From Clostridia bacterium (GTDB taxonomy: Bacteria > Bacillota > Clostridia > Christensenellales > CAG-138), in the NCBI GenBank assembly GCA_017525875.1, contig JAFXSG010000031.1, forward strand, positions 1-64,000: a stretch of DNA of 64,000 nt. The letters are read 5' to 3'. Positions 43,427 to 56,602 of this stretch are shown one piece after another. The notes beneath the pieces were generated by a model. The model was not told where the DNA came from. It saw only the letters and a program-made list of their open reading frames with translations, and ran no database searches. Both the position numbers and the translations under genes were made by a program. Every line of letters begins with the position of its first letter. Position 1 is the stretch's first letter.

Positions 43427-46400
43427 TTACATGCCCATGACAGCACGCATGATCAGGATAGCGTCGGTCGCATTGATTGATCCGTCACCGTCCATATCGC
43501 CGTTGACAAAGCCCTGGCCGCTTACTACAGTGATGCTCATCGCGTGGCGCATCGCGAGCAGTGCGTCCGCCGCGGTGACTTCGCCGTCGAGGTCGACGTC
43601 GCCGAGAAGGGTCACGGCGGGGCCGCTTGCGGTGTAGGTCGCGGTGACGGTCAGATCGCCGGTGATATAGGAGAAGTCGACGTCCCAGCCTGTGAAGGTG
43701 TAGCCCTGGCGAACGGGATCCGCCGGAGCTATGGCTGCATTGCCGTAGGAAATGGTCTGCGTATCGAGCACGGTGCCGTCCCAGTCGACGAAAGTGACAG
43801 TGTAGGTGCCGTTGACGGCGACGCCGACCGTTACGGTCACGTCGGACGTGATATTCTTCCCGTCCCAGGGCTCGCCGTTAACGGTAAAGGTATAATGGAT
43901 GGAGTTCGAGTTGTAAACAGGAAGATCGCAGTCACAGCCGTGCTCAACTACCACGGTGCCGGTATAGACGCCGGTGAAGGTGACGGTGTAATAGTTGCGG
44001 CTCCAGGTCGCATTGACGACCAGGTCATGCTCGATGCAGGAAATATCGGTATCCCAGCCGGCAAACGTCCAGCCCTCGCGTGCCGGGACTTCCGGCGCAG
44101 CCGCGGCGGCGCCATAGGGAACGGACTGTATCTCGATCACGTTGTCGCAGCCGTCCATGAAGATAACGGTGTAACTGACCGGCGTATAGATCGCGTTGAC
44201 GGTGAGATCGCTCTTCACGTTCGTAAACGCCTTGTCCCAGCCGTCAAAGGTGTAGCCGTAATGCTCCGGTGCTGAAGGCGCTGCCGCATTCTGCCCGTGA
44301 GTGATCTGCTGGGTATCGAGCACGGCGTTGTCGATGGGGTCGACAAACTGAACGGTATAGACGTTGATATCCATCCCGACCTCAACGGTCACGTCCTCGG
44401 TGAGATTCGTGCCGTCCCAAGGTTCACCGTTCACGGTGAAGGTATAGTGCACGCCTTCGGCCTCCAGAACGGGCAGCTCCGCGTTGCCGCCGTAGGGGAC
44501 CTCGGCCGTCCCGTTGTACGCGCCGGTGTAGATGACGGTGACGTAGTTGCGGGTGAGCATGCCGTAGACGGAGAGATCGTCCGCAGGCATCGCCGCGGGA
44601 ACGGCGGAGCCGTCCGAAAGCATCCAGCCGGAGAAAGTATAGCCTGCCTCGTCAACATCGGGCAGGGGTATGGCCGCGCTGTATTCGACCTGCTCGGTAG
44701 TGTACAGCTCGCCGTCGAGATAGTAGGTCACGGTGTAGATGTTGACGGTGTACTGCGCGGTCACGTCTGTGTCCGTCGTAATATTGCTGAAGTCCTTGTC
44801 CCAGCCGGTGAAGGTGTAGCCCTCGCGTTCGGGATCGGCGGGCGCGGTGGCGGCCTCACCGTGCGCGACGACTTCGATTTTCAGAACGTCGCCGTTCCAG
44901 TCCCTGAAAACTACGGTATGGCCTACGATCGCCGGGATGCTCTCGTTCCTCGTCGCTCCGCAGAGGGTGCAGGTATAGGTCATTGTGCCCTCATGTCCGA
45001 GAGAGGGTTCATCGGTGACTTCGCCGTCGTCCCAGACGTGGTCGCCGAAACCGGATACGATATAGCGATAGAGCGTCGTCTTTTCGCTCTCCGAGCCGCC
45101 TCCGGGAGCGGGGGTCAGCGGATAGAGGCTCCAATCGCCCCACTCTCCCCAATAGCCGTAGGTGTAGACCTTCCTGTAGGTCGAATAGTTCTGACGGTTG
45201 ATCGGCGTGCAGAAGTACCAATAGGTATCGAGGCAGCAATCGCCGTTGGAGACGCAATAGCAGGTCGGCGGATTGGTGCTGCCCGTCTGCGAATAATAAC
45301 CCGAAGGATCCGTCGTGCTGTAGAAGCAATGGAAGGTCGTGTATGGGCTTTCGTATTCGTCGCTGATCAGGTTGTTGTTGGGACCGTCCGTCCTGCCGGT
45401 GCACCAGTGCCAGTAGAGATACCCCCCAATGCCGGCGGAATTGATAACGGTCTTCTCGGTCTCCGTTTCCGAATTTGTCAGCGCTGACTTATTGTACTGG
45501 GTATAATAGCTGCTGCTGCGGCTGAATCCGGGGGACCATGAAGTGATGTAATCCCAGTTGTAGGTGCCGGAAAGCTCCCAGTCGCTGCCGATAAGGTCCA
45601 TATCCGTCAGGGACGGATCATACGACTCGACCGTCTCGTATTTCCTCTGGCGATATCCGTCGTGCGATTCGATCAGCCACTCGGGCACACCCTCGGGATA
45701 CTCCGTCGACCATTCGGAATAGCATTCATCCGCCGCATGGAGATAGTAGTAGCCGCAGCGGCTGCAGGTGTACACGGTCCCGGCGGGATGCTGACAGTTG
45801 GCCCCGACCTCCTCGGTCGTATAGCTGTGGCCGAGCGGCTGAACGGCGACGTCCGACAGCTCGTTCAAGCCTTCAGAATCGGAAAAATACTTTCCGCAGC
45901 CGGCACAGTACCAATAATCGATATTGCCGCTGTTTGTACATGTGGGTTCCATAGCGGGAACGAACACCATGCTGTGTTCATGCGGCAGGGAATCGATCTC
46001 GAGAACAAAGCCATATTTCGGATAACCGCCGCAATCGTTCCAAAGACCTGTAGATTTGATCATCAGATAGTCTTCAGTAGCAACGTTGTCATTTGGGTTG
46101 TCATTAGGTTCGCTGCCAGAGGAAGAGGAATCCCAGTTGCTGTACGCAAAATCTTCACCCGTTGTCCAACTCCAATTGTTATCGGTTCCGTAATCAGTGC
46201 CTCCCAGCCACAAGTAGGTGTCGGATGACGGGATCAATGAAGCGATATATGCGTTCTCTGCGGCACTGGTAACTGTTGCGAGATGGCCTCCGTTCGCTTC
46301 ACAAAAAGCGTTTGCGGTAAACCAAGATACCGGTGTCGTATAATACAGATAGGAGTGTCCGTTAAAAGTCTGCACTTCGGGACTCTCGGATACAGAGTCG

Positions 46401-47353
46401 ACATTTATCGTCGAGAAGCTAAGACTGTAGGTCGTGGTTCCCCCGGTCAAGTAACCTGTTCTGCTTCCGCTGGAGCATCCATCATAAGAATAACCGGCAC
46501 AGGGCTTGATATCACGGAATTCATATTTCGTTCCGGTCGAATACTGAGCATAGTAATCGCTTACGTCATCCGCAACTTTGGTGTCGTTGATATAAACGTC
46601 GACAGTTCCGTAGCTGCCCAGCGTGTCGCTGGTCGATCCGTCCAGAACGCCGTTAAGATCAAGATATGCGGACGAAGGTCCTCTGAACCTCTTCGCAGCC
46701 TGAGCATACTTATAATGCGTGAAGAGAGCACAGCCTTCATTCCAGCTTGAATCCCATGAAGTATCGAAGATATATACTTCATAGGTGCTGTTCAGTGTTC
46801 TTTCATTGTCCACGGCAACAAAATGAGTATCGCCAACACCTATTTCTCCACCTGAAACGCGTAGTATGACCTGTTCTCCGTTTTGAACATAACCGCGGAT
46901 GATCGCGCGCGGATCTTCCCAGTAACCCTCATAAAACTCAGTTTCATCAACGAATGTAAACCCGTTTCCGATCAGAGATGCTGCCTGTGAAGAGCTGTTA
47001 AGCGCTCCGCCAGAATTAAAGCCACCATTATTATTCAAATCAGTAACCAGGTTGTACGGTGTATAATAATTCGGGTTCCTGCAGCCTGCTTGTATTGCAA
47101 GCTTGGCAAGCGAAACGACCAGACAGCCTGAGCTCGCCATGGTATTGGTTGATGACCCCAATCGAATACTGCCCCATCGGCTGTCTGATTGAGACCATTT
47201 TTTCCAATCTTCATCTCTGAAAACAGGTGCATCCTGCTCAGCATGTTCTTCATGGACTTCCGTCTTTGCAAATGCGCCTGCCGGCAAGACGGAAGCGAGC
47301 ATCACAAGCGCGAGCAATGCGGCCAGCATGCTCTTCAGTCGGATAGATTTCAT
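43427..47353 (-). CDS. Secreted C39-like peptidase/C-lectin/InlB-repeat protein with dockerin
   Basis: The 1308-residue secreted protein has a signal peptide at 1-29 (ALLALVMLASVLPAGAFA). A C39/papain-like domain at about 45-220 has SSGCLVVSLAKLA (Cys), GVGDTHFVAVDNE (His) and IFDTSWD. A C-type lectin-like domain at about 330-455 has GHLATVTSAAENAYI, YLWLGGTDYG and WNDCGGYPKYGFVLE. A tryptophan- and tyrosine-rich region follows, then about five InlB-type beta repeats at about 840-1235 (GYTFTGWDKDF pattern). A type I dockerin with two calcium loops ends it (GDVDLDGEVTAADALLAMRH and GDMDGDGSINATDAILIMRA). It is probably attached to a cohesin-bearing surface protein. The N-terminal half is visibly lower in GC than the rest, which suggests a mosaic origin. 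Confidence 0.88.
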   Translation of the reverse strand: MKSIRLKSMLAALLALVMLASVLPAGAFAKTEVHEEHAEQDAPVFRDEDWKKWSQSDSRWGSIRLGSSTNTMASSGCLVVSLAKLAIQAGCRNPNYYTPYNLVTDLNNNGGFNSGGALNSSSQAASLIGNGFTFVDETEFYEGYWEDPRAIIRGYVQNGEQVILRVSGGEIGVGDTHFVAVDNERTLNSTYEVYIFDTSWDSSWNEGCALFTHYKYAQAAKRFRGPSSAYLDLNGVLDGSTSDTLGSYGTVDVYINDTKVADDVSDYYAQYSTGTKYEFRDIKPCAGYSYDGCSSGSRTGYLTGGTTTYSLSFSTINVDSVSESPEVQTFNGHSYLYYTTPVSWFTANAFCEANGGHLATVTSAAENAYIASLIPSSDTYLWLGGTDYGTDNNWSWTTGEDFAYSNWDSSSSGSEPNDNPNDNVATEDYLMIKSTGLWNDCGGYPKYGFVLEIDSLPHEHSMVFVPAMEPTCTNSGNIDYWYCAGCGKYFSDSEGLNELSDVAVQPLGHSYTTEEVGANCQHPAGTVYTCSRCGYYYLHAADECYSEWSTEYPEGVPEWLIESHDGYRQRKYETVESYDPSLTDMDLIGSDWELSGTYNWDYITSWSPGFSRSSSYYTQYNKSALTNSETETEKTVINSAGIGGYLYWHWCTGRTDGPNNNLISDEYESPYTTFHCFYSTTDPSGYYSQTGSTNPPTCYCVSNGDCCLDTYWYFCTPINRQNYSTYRKVYTYGYWGEWGDWSLYPLTPAPGGGSESEKTTLYRYIVSGFGDHVWDDGEVTDEPSLGHEGTMTYTCTLCGATRNESIPAIVGHTVVFRDWNGDVLKIEVVAHGEAATAPADPEREGYTFTGWDKDFSNITTDTDVTAQYTVNIYTVTYYLDGELYTTEQVEYSAAIPLPDVDEAGYTFSGWMLSDGSAVPAAMPADDLSVYGMLTRNYVTVIYTGAYNGTAEVPYGGNAELPVLEAEGVHYTFTVNGEPWDGTNLTEDVTVEVGMDINVYTVQFVDPIDNAVLDTQQITHGQNAAAPSAPEHYGYTFDGWDKAFTNVKSDLTVNAIYTPVSYTVIFMDGCDNVIEIQSVPYGAAAAAPEVPAREGWTFAGWDTDISCIEHDLVVNATWSRNYYTVTFTGVYTGTVVVEHGCDCDLPVYNSNSIHYTFTVNGEPWDGKNITSDVTVTVGVAVNGTYTVTFVDWDGTVLDTQTISYGNAAIAPADPVRQGYTFTGWDVDFSYITGDLTVTATYTASGPAVTLLGDVDLDGEVTAADALLAMRHAMSITVVSGQGFVNGDMDGDGSINATDAILIMRAVMGM

Positions 47354-47392
47354 GTTTTTCCTCCTTAGCGTCCCGATTTGTTATACTGATTT

Positions 47393-47420
47393 ATTATATC
47401 AAACTATTAAATATTGTCAA
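47393..47420 (-). promoter_or_regulatory. Promoter of the large dockerin protein gene
   Basis: Minus strand: TTGACA (47415-47420), 16 nt, TATAAT (47393-47398). GAGGAAAAAC precedes the ATG at 47353. Confidence 0.85.
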
Positions 47421-47687
47421 CGATTTTCAAAATATAATAATCAATTTGCATTACTATAACCGCGCTCTGTTAAAGCCGTCTTCACCGCCTTTCGCGTCCT
47501 CTCTCACCGCCGGCGCAGCGGTCAAGTCTGGCGCCGCGCCGGCTCCTGCCCGTTTTTGCGAAATCACGCCCGCATTTGCCCCTGAACGCGTTTTAGCGCT
47601 TTATCGTACAGGTATACTAAAAAAGGGCTTCAAAGCCTCTCACGGCGAATTTAAGCCGAATTTCGCGGCTTGGGGTGCCCAAACCCC

Positions 47688-47716
47688 TTGAATTCCGAAA
47701 GGAACTGTGGTATAAT
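47688..47716 (+). promoter_or_regulatory. recF-gyrB-gyrA promoter
   Basis: TTGAAT (47688-47693), 17 nt, TATAAT (47711-47716). The preceding 47421-47687 holds no gene; one open frame there has no ribosome binding site, and I see no cluster of DnaA boxes. Confidence 0.8.
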
Positions 47717-47762
47717 GCAATAGTATAGGAAAGTATGCCCGACACCCGTAAGGAGGTCCCCA

Positions 47763-48881
47763 TTGCTCGTTACCGGACTGCGACTTCATTCATACCGGAG
47801 CTACGACGAACTGCGCTTTGAGCCCGCGCCCAGGCTGAACGTCATCGTCGGCGCCAACGCCGCCGGAAAGACGAACGTGCTCGAGGCGATCTGCCTCTGC
47901 GCGATCGGCAGGAGCTTCCGCACGAGGCGCGATCAGGAGCTCATAAACATGTCGGCTTCCGGCGCGTACGTCGGCCTCGAGCTCGAGAACCGCAGCGGCA
48001 GCCGCAGGATCGAGTTCCGGTTCCGCAGGGACGGCAAGCAGGTGCTGATCGACGGGAAGGGCGTGCACCGGATGGGCGAGCTGATGGGCATACTGAACGC
48101 CGTGCTGTTTTCGCCGGAGGATCTGTCCCTCGTGAAGGACACGCCCGAGGCGCGCAGGCGCTTTATGGACATGGAGCTGTGCCAGCTCCGCCCCGCGTTC
48201 TTTTACAAGCTGCAGCAGTACAACGCCGCCCTCAAGCAGCGCGGCGCCCTTTTGCGCACGGCGATCGAAACAGGCGTGCCGCCCGACGAGAGCCACCTCG
48301 ACATGTGGGACGACCGGCTGACCGAGCTGGGCGGCGACATAATGCTGATCCGCCGCGAGTTCATGGATGAGCTCAGCACCCTCGCAAGGGATATCAACCG
48401 GCGCATCACCGGCGGGCGCGAGGAGCTGTACGCGTTCTACAAGCCGAACGTGTCCTTCCAGGACGGCGGCAGGCAGGACGTGCGCACCGTGCTTTCGAAC
48501 GCGCTGTATAACTCCCGCGAGGAGGATATCCGCCGCGGCTTCACCACTCGCGGCCCGCACAGGGACGACGTGGGCATTCTGATCGGCGACTGCGACGTGC
48601 GCGTTTACGGCTCCCAGGGGCAGCAGCGCACGGCGGCGCTGAGCATGAAGCTTTCCGAGATCGCGCTGATGCGCAGCGAAAAGGGCGAATCGCCCGTGCT
48701 GCTGCTGGACGACGTTTTGAGCGAGCTCGACGGCGACCGGCAGAGGGAGCTTCTGTCCTCCGCGTTCGACTGCCAGTGCATCCTCACCACCACCTCGCTC
48801 GACGGGCTCAGCGGCGTTCCGAACGTGACCGCGTTCGAATGCGCGGACGGCACGCTGACGAAGCTCCCCGCCATCGATTGA
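47763..48881 (+). CDS. recF: DNA replication and repair protein RecF
   Basis: The 372-residue SMC-like ATPase loads RecA at gaps. It starts with TTG after AAGGAGG. Walker A is VGANAAGKTNVLEAICLCAIG (split here from VIVGANAAGKT), the signature region is GSQGQQRTAALSMKLSEIALM, and Walker B is PVLLLDDVLSELDGDRQREL. The gap to gyrB is 31 nt, the usual order in Firmicutes, but dnaA and dnaN are not upstream here. Confidence 0.97.
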   Translation: MLVTGLRLHSYRSYDELRFEPAPRLNVIVGANAAGKTNVLEAICLCAIGRSFRTRRDQELINMSASGAYVGLELENRSGSRRIEFRFRRDGKQVLIDGKGVHRMGELMGILNAVLFSPEDLSLVKDTPEARRRFMDMELCQLRPAFFYKLQQYNAALKQRGALLRTAIETGVPPDESHLDMWDDRLTELGGDIMLIRREFMDELSTLARDINRRITGGREELYAFYKPNVSFQDGGRQDVRTVLSNALYNSREEDIRRGFTTRGPHRDDVGILIGDCDVRVYGSQGQQRTAALSMKLSEIALMRSEKGESPVLLLDDVLSELDGDRQRELLSSAFDCQCILTTTSLDGLSGVPNVTAFECADGTLTKLPAID

Positions 48882-48891
48882 GAACAATTAA

Positions 48892-50925
<2,034 letters not shown>

Positions 50926-50944
50926 CGGGGATCGGAGGAAGAAT

Positions 50945-53554
<2,610 letters not shown>

Positions 53555-53566
53555 AGCAAAGAGCTG

Positions 53567-53595
53567 CCGCCGCGGAAAGACCCGCGGCGGTTTTT
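53567..53595 (+). terminator. Terminator of the recF-gyrB-gyrA unit
   Basis: CCGCCGCGG (53567-53575) pairs with CCGCGGCGG (53582-53590), followed by TTTTT. Confidence 0.9.
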
Positions 53596-53606
53596 CTTTG
53601 TTTTGA

Positions 53607-53635
53607 TTGACATACGGCCTGCGTGAGGTTATACT
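53607..53635 (+). promoter_or_regulatory. Promoter of the first LRR-dockerin gene
   Basis: TTGACA (53607-53612), 17 nt, TATACT (53630-53635), start near 53642. Confidence 0.85.
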
Positions 53636-53703
53636 TATTTTCAAAGGCGAGGCCTCTCGCCCGACGCATATTTCAGGAATCCATTATTTCAGGAGGCAAT
53701 CAA

Positions 53704-55206
53704 ATGAAGAAGACCTTTATCGCGGCCGCGCTGGCGCTCGCGCTGGTGCTGACCTGCCTGCCGCTCAGCGTGCTCGCGAAGACCTCCGCGACCCGCTGGA
53801 CCGTGCCCGAGGGCTACAACGAGCACGACTACAACAAGCTCGCCGCGTTCCTTGAGCAGACCGATGAAAACGGCGTGAAGAACGGCGCAAAGCTGAGCGA
53901 GACCTACGACCCGAACGACCCCACGACCTGGGGCACCTATGAGCAGTACCTTTGGGATGACGAAGGCAACTACACCATCGTCGACGCGCCGCGCTTCGAA
54001 TGGGAGAACTACGGCGAAGGCGGACTGCGCATCAGCTGGATCTATATCCACGACGAGGACTACGATCCGGACTGGGGCCTTTGCGGCGAGCTGGATCTTT
54101 CAAACTGCTCCTTCCTTATTGAACTGAACTCCGCCGACAGCTTCATCACGGCGGTCGACGTTACCGGCTGTGATGTGCTCGCGGCGGTCAACGCCAGTTA
54201 CAACCTGCTGACCGGGATCGACGTTTCGGACTGCCCCGAGCTTGGCCGCCTCGAGGTCTCCGGCAATCAGCTGACCGAGCTGGACGTTTCCCATAACCCG
54301 GGGCTTCAGACCCTGTTCTGCCCCGAAAATATGATCGCGGAGCTGGACGTTTCCGCGTGCCCCATGCTTGCGACCCTCGTCTGCTACAGCAATCAGCTGA
54401 CCGAGCTGGACGTTTCCCATAACCCCGATATCAGCTACCTTGACTGCGACGACAATATGCTGACCGAGCTCGATATCTCCCACAACCCCGCGCTCGAAGT
54501 CTTCTACTGCAGCGGCAACCGGCTGACCGAGCTGGACGTTTCCGCGAACCCCCTGCTTTACATCCTGAATTGCTACGACAACGGGCTGACCGAGCTCGAT
54601 CTTTCAAACAATCCCGACATGACCGAGCTGGACGTCGGCATGAACGCGCTGACGGAGCTGGACGTTTCCGGCCTTGCAGAACTGACCTATCTGAGCTGCG
54701 AAGGCAACCTGCTGACCGAGCTCGATCTTTTGAACAATACGGAGCTGCAGGCCGTCAATTGCTATGACAACCCGCTCAAAAACGTCGCCCTTCCCGACTC
54801 CCCCCTCTTCCCCATGCAGGTGCTCCGCGCCGAGGGGAACGGCGCCGTCGGATTTTCCTACAGCGAATGGGAGACCTTCACCGCGTACGCCTATCAGGGT
54901 CCCGGCGCCGAATTCCTCGGCTGGTACGATGACGAGGGCGGGTTCATTTCCTATGATTCGGCGTTTGAAGCCTCCGGCCTCGCGGTGCTGGAGCTCATCG
55001 CCCGCTTCGAGGGCGGCGCGATCCCCGGCGACATGAACGGCGACGGCGCGGTAGATATCTCCGACGCGCTCTCCATCCTCCGCGCGGCGATGGGTCTTGT
55101 AACCGCCGCGCCCGGGCAGATCGCGGCCTGCGATATGGACGGCGACGGCCAGCTCACCGTTGCCGACGCGCTGCAGGTCATGCGCATGGCGATGGGGCTT
55201 ATCTGA
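53704..55206 (+). CDS. Secreted leucine-rich-repeat-like protein with dockerin
   Basis: The 500-residue protein has a signal peptide (FIAAALALALVLTCLPLSVLA), then an N-terminal region with VPEGYNEHDYNKLAAFLEQT that recurs in the next dockerin protein. Eight uninterrupted 21-residue repeats follow at 188-355 (pattern NxLTELDVSxNPxLxxLxC), an internalin-like beta solenoid. A 70-residue linker domain with EFLGWYDDEGGFISYD comes next, and the end is a complete dockerin (GDMNGDGAVDISDALSILRA and CDMDGDGQLTVADALQVMRM). TCAGGAGGCAATCAA precedes the ATG. It is probably a surface-attached binding protein. Confidence 0.88.
   Translation: MKKTFIAAALALALVLTCLPLSVLAKTSATRWTVPEGYNEHDYNKLAAFLEQTDENGVKNGAKLSETYDPNDPTTWGTYEQYLWDDEGNYTIVDAPRFEWENYGEGGLRISWIYIHDEDYDPDWGLCGELDLSNCSFLIELNSADSFITAVDVTGCDVLAAVNASYNLLTGIDVSDCPELGRLEVSGNQLTELDVSHNPGLQTLFCPENMIAELDVSACPMLATLVCYSNQLTELDVSHNPDISYLDCDDNMLTELDISHNPALEVFYCSGNRLTELDVSANPLLYILNCYDNGLTELDLSNNPDMTELDVGMNALTELDVSGLAELTYLSCEGNLLTELDLLNNTELQAVNCYDNPLKNVALPDSPLFPMQVLRAEGNGAVGFSYSEWETFTAYAYQGPGAEFLGWYDDEGGFISYDSAFEASGLAVLELIARFEGGAIPGDMNGDGAVDISDALSILRAAMGLVTAAPGQIAACDMDGDGQLTVADALQVMRMAMGLI
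54265..54768 (+). repeat. Eight 63-bp in-frame repeats (LRR-like)
   Basis: Eight consecutive 63-bp units encode 21-residue repeats, with CTGACCGAGCTGGACGTTTC nearly invariant in each. The uniform length and high identity indicate recent tandem expansion or gene conversion. Confidence 0.9.
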
Positions 55207-55219
55207 CGGACAAAGAGTT

Positions 55220-55250
55220 CCGCCGCGGGGATCCCCGCGGCGGTTTTCTT
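55220..55250 (+). terminator. Terminator of the first LRR-dockerin gene
   Basis: A perfect 24-bp palindrome (arm CCGCCGCGGGGA, 55220-55243) is followed by a T-rich tail. Confidence 0.85.
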
Positions 55251-55282
55251 TTGTTTTTTCCTTATTTTTCCATTTCCCGATA

Positions 55283-55311
55283 TTGACAATCCCTGCGATA
55301 AAGATTAGAAT
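55283..55311 (+). promoter_or_regulatory. Promoter of the second LRR-dockerin gene
   Basis: TTGACA (55283-55288), 17 nt, TAGAAT (55306-55311), giving a leader of about 108 nt. Confidence 0.85.
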
Positions 55312-55425
55312 GTAATATATAAAGTCGCCGTGCATACAGTACGGCTGTTTTCTGTGACTGTTTTTCAATTTTTCGAGACCATGCTCCTTCCTTTTATGGG
55401 ATAAGGCGTTCAGGAGGCAAACCAA

Positions 55426-56421
55426 ATGAAAAAACGCATTCTTTCCGCATTCGCCGCAGCGCTTGCGCTCGTTTTGGCGCTGACCTGCCTGCCGTTTTCC
55501 GTGCTGGCGAAGACCGCCGCGCCGTCGTGGACCGTGCCCGCGGGCTATAACGAGCACGACTACGACGCGATGGCCGCATTCCTCGAGACCGTCGACAGCA
55601 GGGGCGTCAAGAACGGCCGTAAGCTCAATCTCGACTATTCCGTCGACGATCCCTCCACCTGGCGCAACATCAACTGGGCCGAGATCGGCGGCGAGAAGCG
55701 GCTCGTTTCCGCGCTGATCGAGAACCGCTCGCTCGTGGGAACGCTCGACCTTTCCGACTGCTCCGGCCTCTACTGGCTGGCCTGCTACTACAACGACCTC
55801 GACGCGCTGAGCGTTGCGAACTGCACCGAGATGATCGAGCTGTTCTGCTTTGAGGATCATCTCAAATCGCTCGATATCGCAAACTGCACCGCGCTGCGCT
55901 ATCTGAGCTGCGCGAACAACGAGCTGACCGAGCTGGACGTCACCTGCTGCCCGGATCTCTACCTGCTCAATTGCTGCGGCAACAAATTTACGGAGCTGGA
56001 TCTCTCCGGCAACCTGCTGCTCGCGCTCGATACGCTCCGCGCGGAGGGCGAGGGGACGGTCGAGTACCGCTACCGCCGCGATATCGAATCCTATGAGATC
56101 ATCGAAGAGGGCTGCGTCATCGCCACCGCGGAGGACGGCGCCGAATTCCTCGGCTGGTTCAACGCCGATGGCGAGCTCGTCTGCGAGGATGCGGAGTTCG
56201 ACATCTCCTATACCGAGGAGACCGAGCTCACCGCCCGCTTCGGTTCGGCGGAAGCGCTTTACGGCGATCTCAACTGCGACGGCGAGATCACCGTTGAAGA
56301 CGCGGTGCTCGCGCTCCGTGCCGCGATGGGCCTTGTTGAGCTGAGCGGCTCCGCGCTGGTTTGCGGTCAGATCACCGTTGAGGACGCCGTGACCATCATG
56401 CGCATAGCGATGGGGCTTTGA
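55426..56421 (+). CDS. Secreted LRR-like protein with a degenerate dockerin
   Basis: The 331-residue protein is a shorter paralogue of the preceding one. It has a signal peptide (AALALVLALTCLPFSVLA), the same VPAGYNEHDYDAMAAFLETV opening, about five degenerate 20-21-residue LRR-like units at 100-205 with many cysteines, and the EFLGWFNADGELVCED linker. The first dockerin half is present (GDLNCDGEITVEDAVLALRA), but its loop has Asn-Cys-Asp in place of the usual Asp/Asn-Gly-Asp spacing. The second half reads CGQITVEDAVTIMRIAMGL and lacks the calcium loop entirely. AGGAGGCAAACCAA precedes the ATG. Confidence 0.85.
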   Translation: MKKRILSAFAAALALVLALTCLPFSVLAKTAAPSWTVPAGYNEHDYDAMAAFLETVDSRGVKNGRKLNLDYSVDDPSTWRNINWAEIGGEKRLVSALIENRSLVGTLDLSDCSGLYWLACYYNDLDALSVANCTEMIELFCFEDHLKSLDIANCTALRYLSCANNELTELDVTCCPDLYLLNCCGNKFTELDLSGNLLLALDTLRAEGEGTVEYRYRRDIESYEIIEEGCVIATAEDGAEFLGWFNADGELVCEDAEFDISYTEETELTARFGSAEALYGDLNCDGEITVEDAVLALRAAMGLVELSGSALVCGQITVEDAVTIMRIAMGL

Positions 56422-56464
56422 CGGTGTGATACAGTAAAAGCCAAGCCCGACGGGGCTTTAACAG

Positions 56465-56496
56465 AAACAGGCATTTTCACAATGCCTGTTTTTTAT
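56465..56496 (+). terminator. Terminator of the second LRR-dockerin gene
   Basis: AAACAGGCATT (56465-56475) pairs with AATGCCTGTTT (56481-56491), followed by more T. Confidence 0.85.
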
Positions 56497-56531
56497 TCGC
56501 GGCGCACAGCCCTTTTATGCCCCGCCCGTAA

Positions 56532-56560
56532 TTGACATTTTCGCACCGTGATGGTATTAT
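56532..56560 (+). promoter_or_regulatory. Promoter of the CotH-dockerin gene
   Basis: TTGACA (56532-56537), 17 nt, TATTAT (56555-56560). Confidence 0.8.
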
Positions 56561-56602
56561 TCGAATATCGAAAAAGGGCCCGGAACGCAGCCCGGGGTCC
56601 CG

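Noticed and set aside
47421..47762. Replication origin upstream of recF
   Set aside because: AT-rich bases occur only near the dockerin gene promoter, and no DnaA-box cluster is visible.
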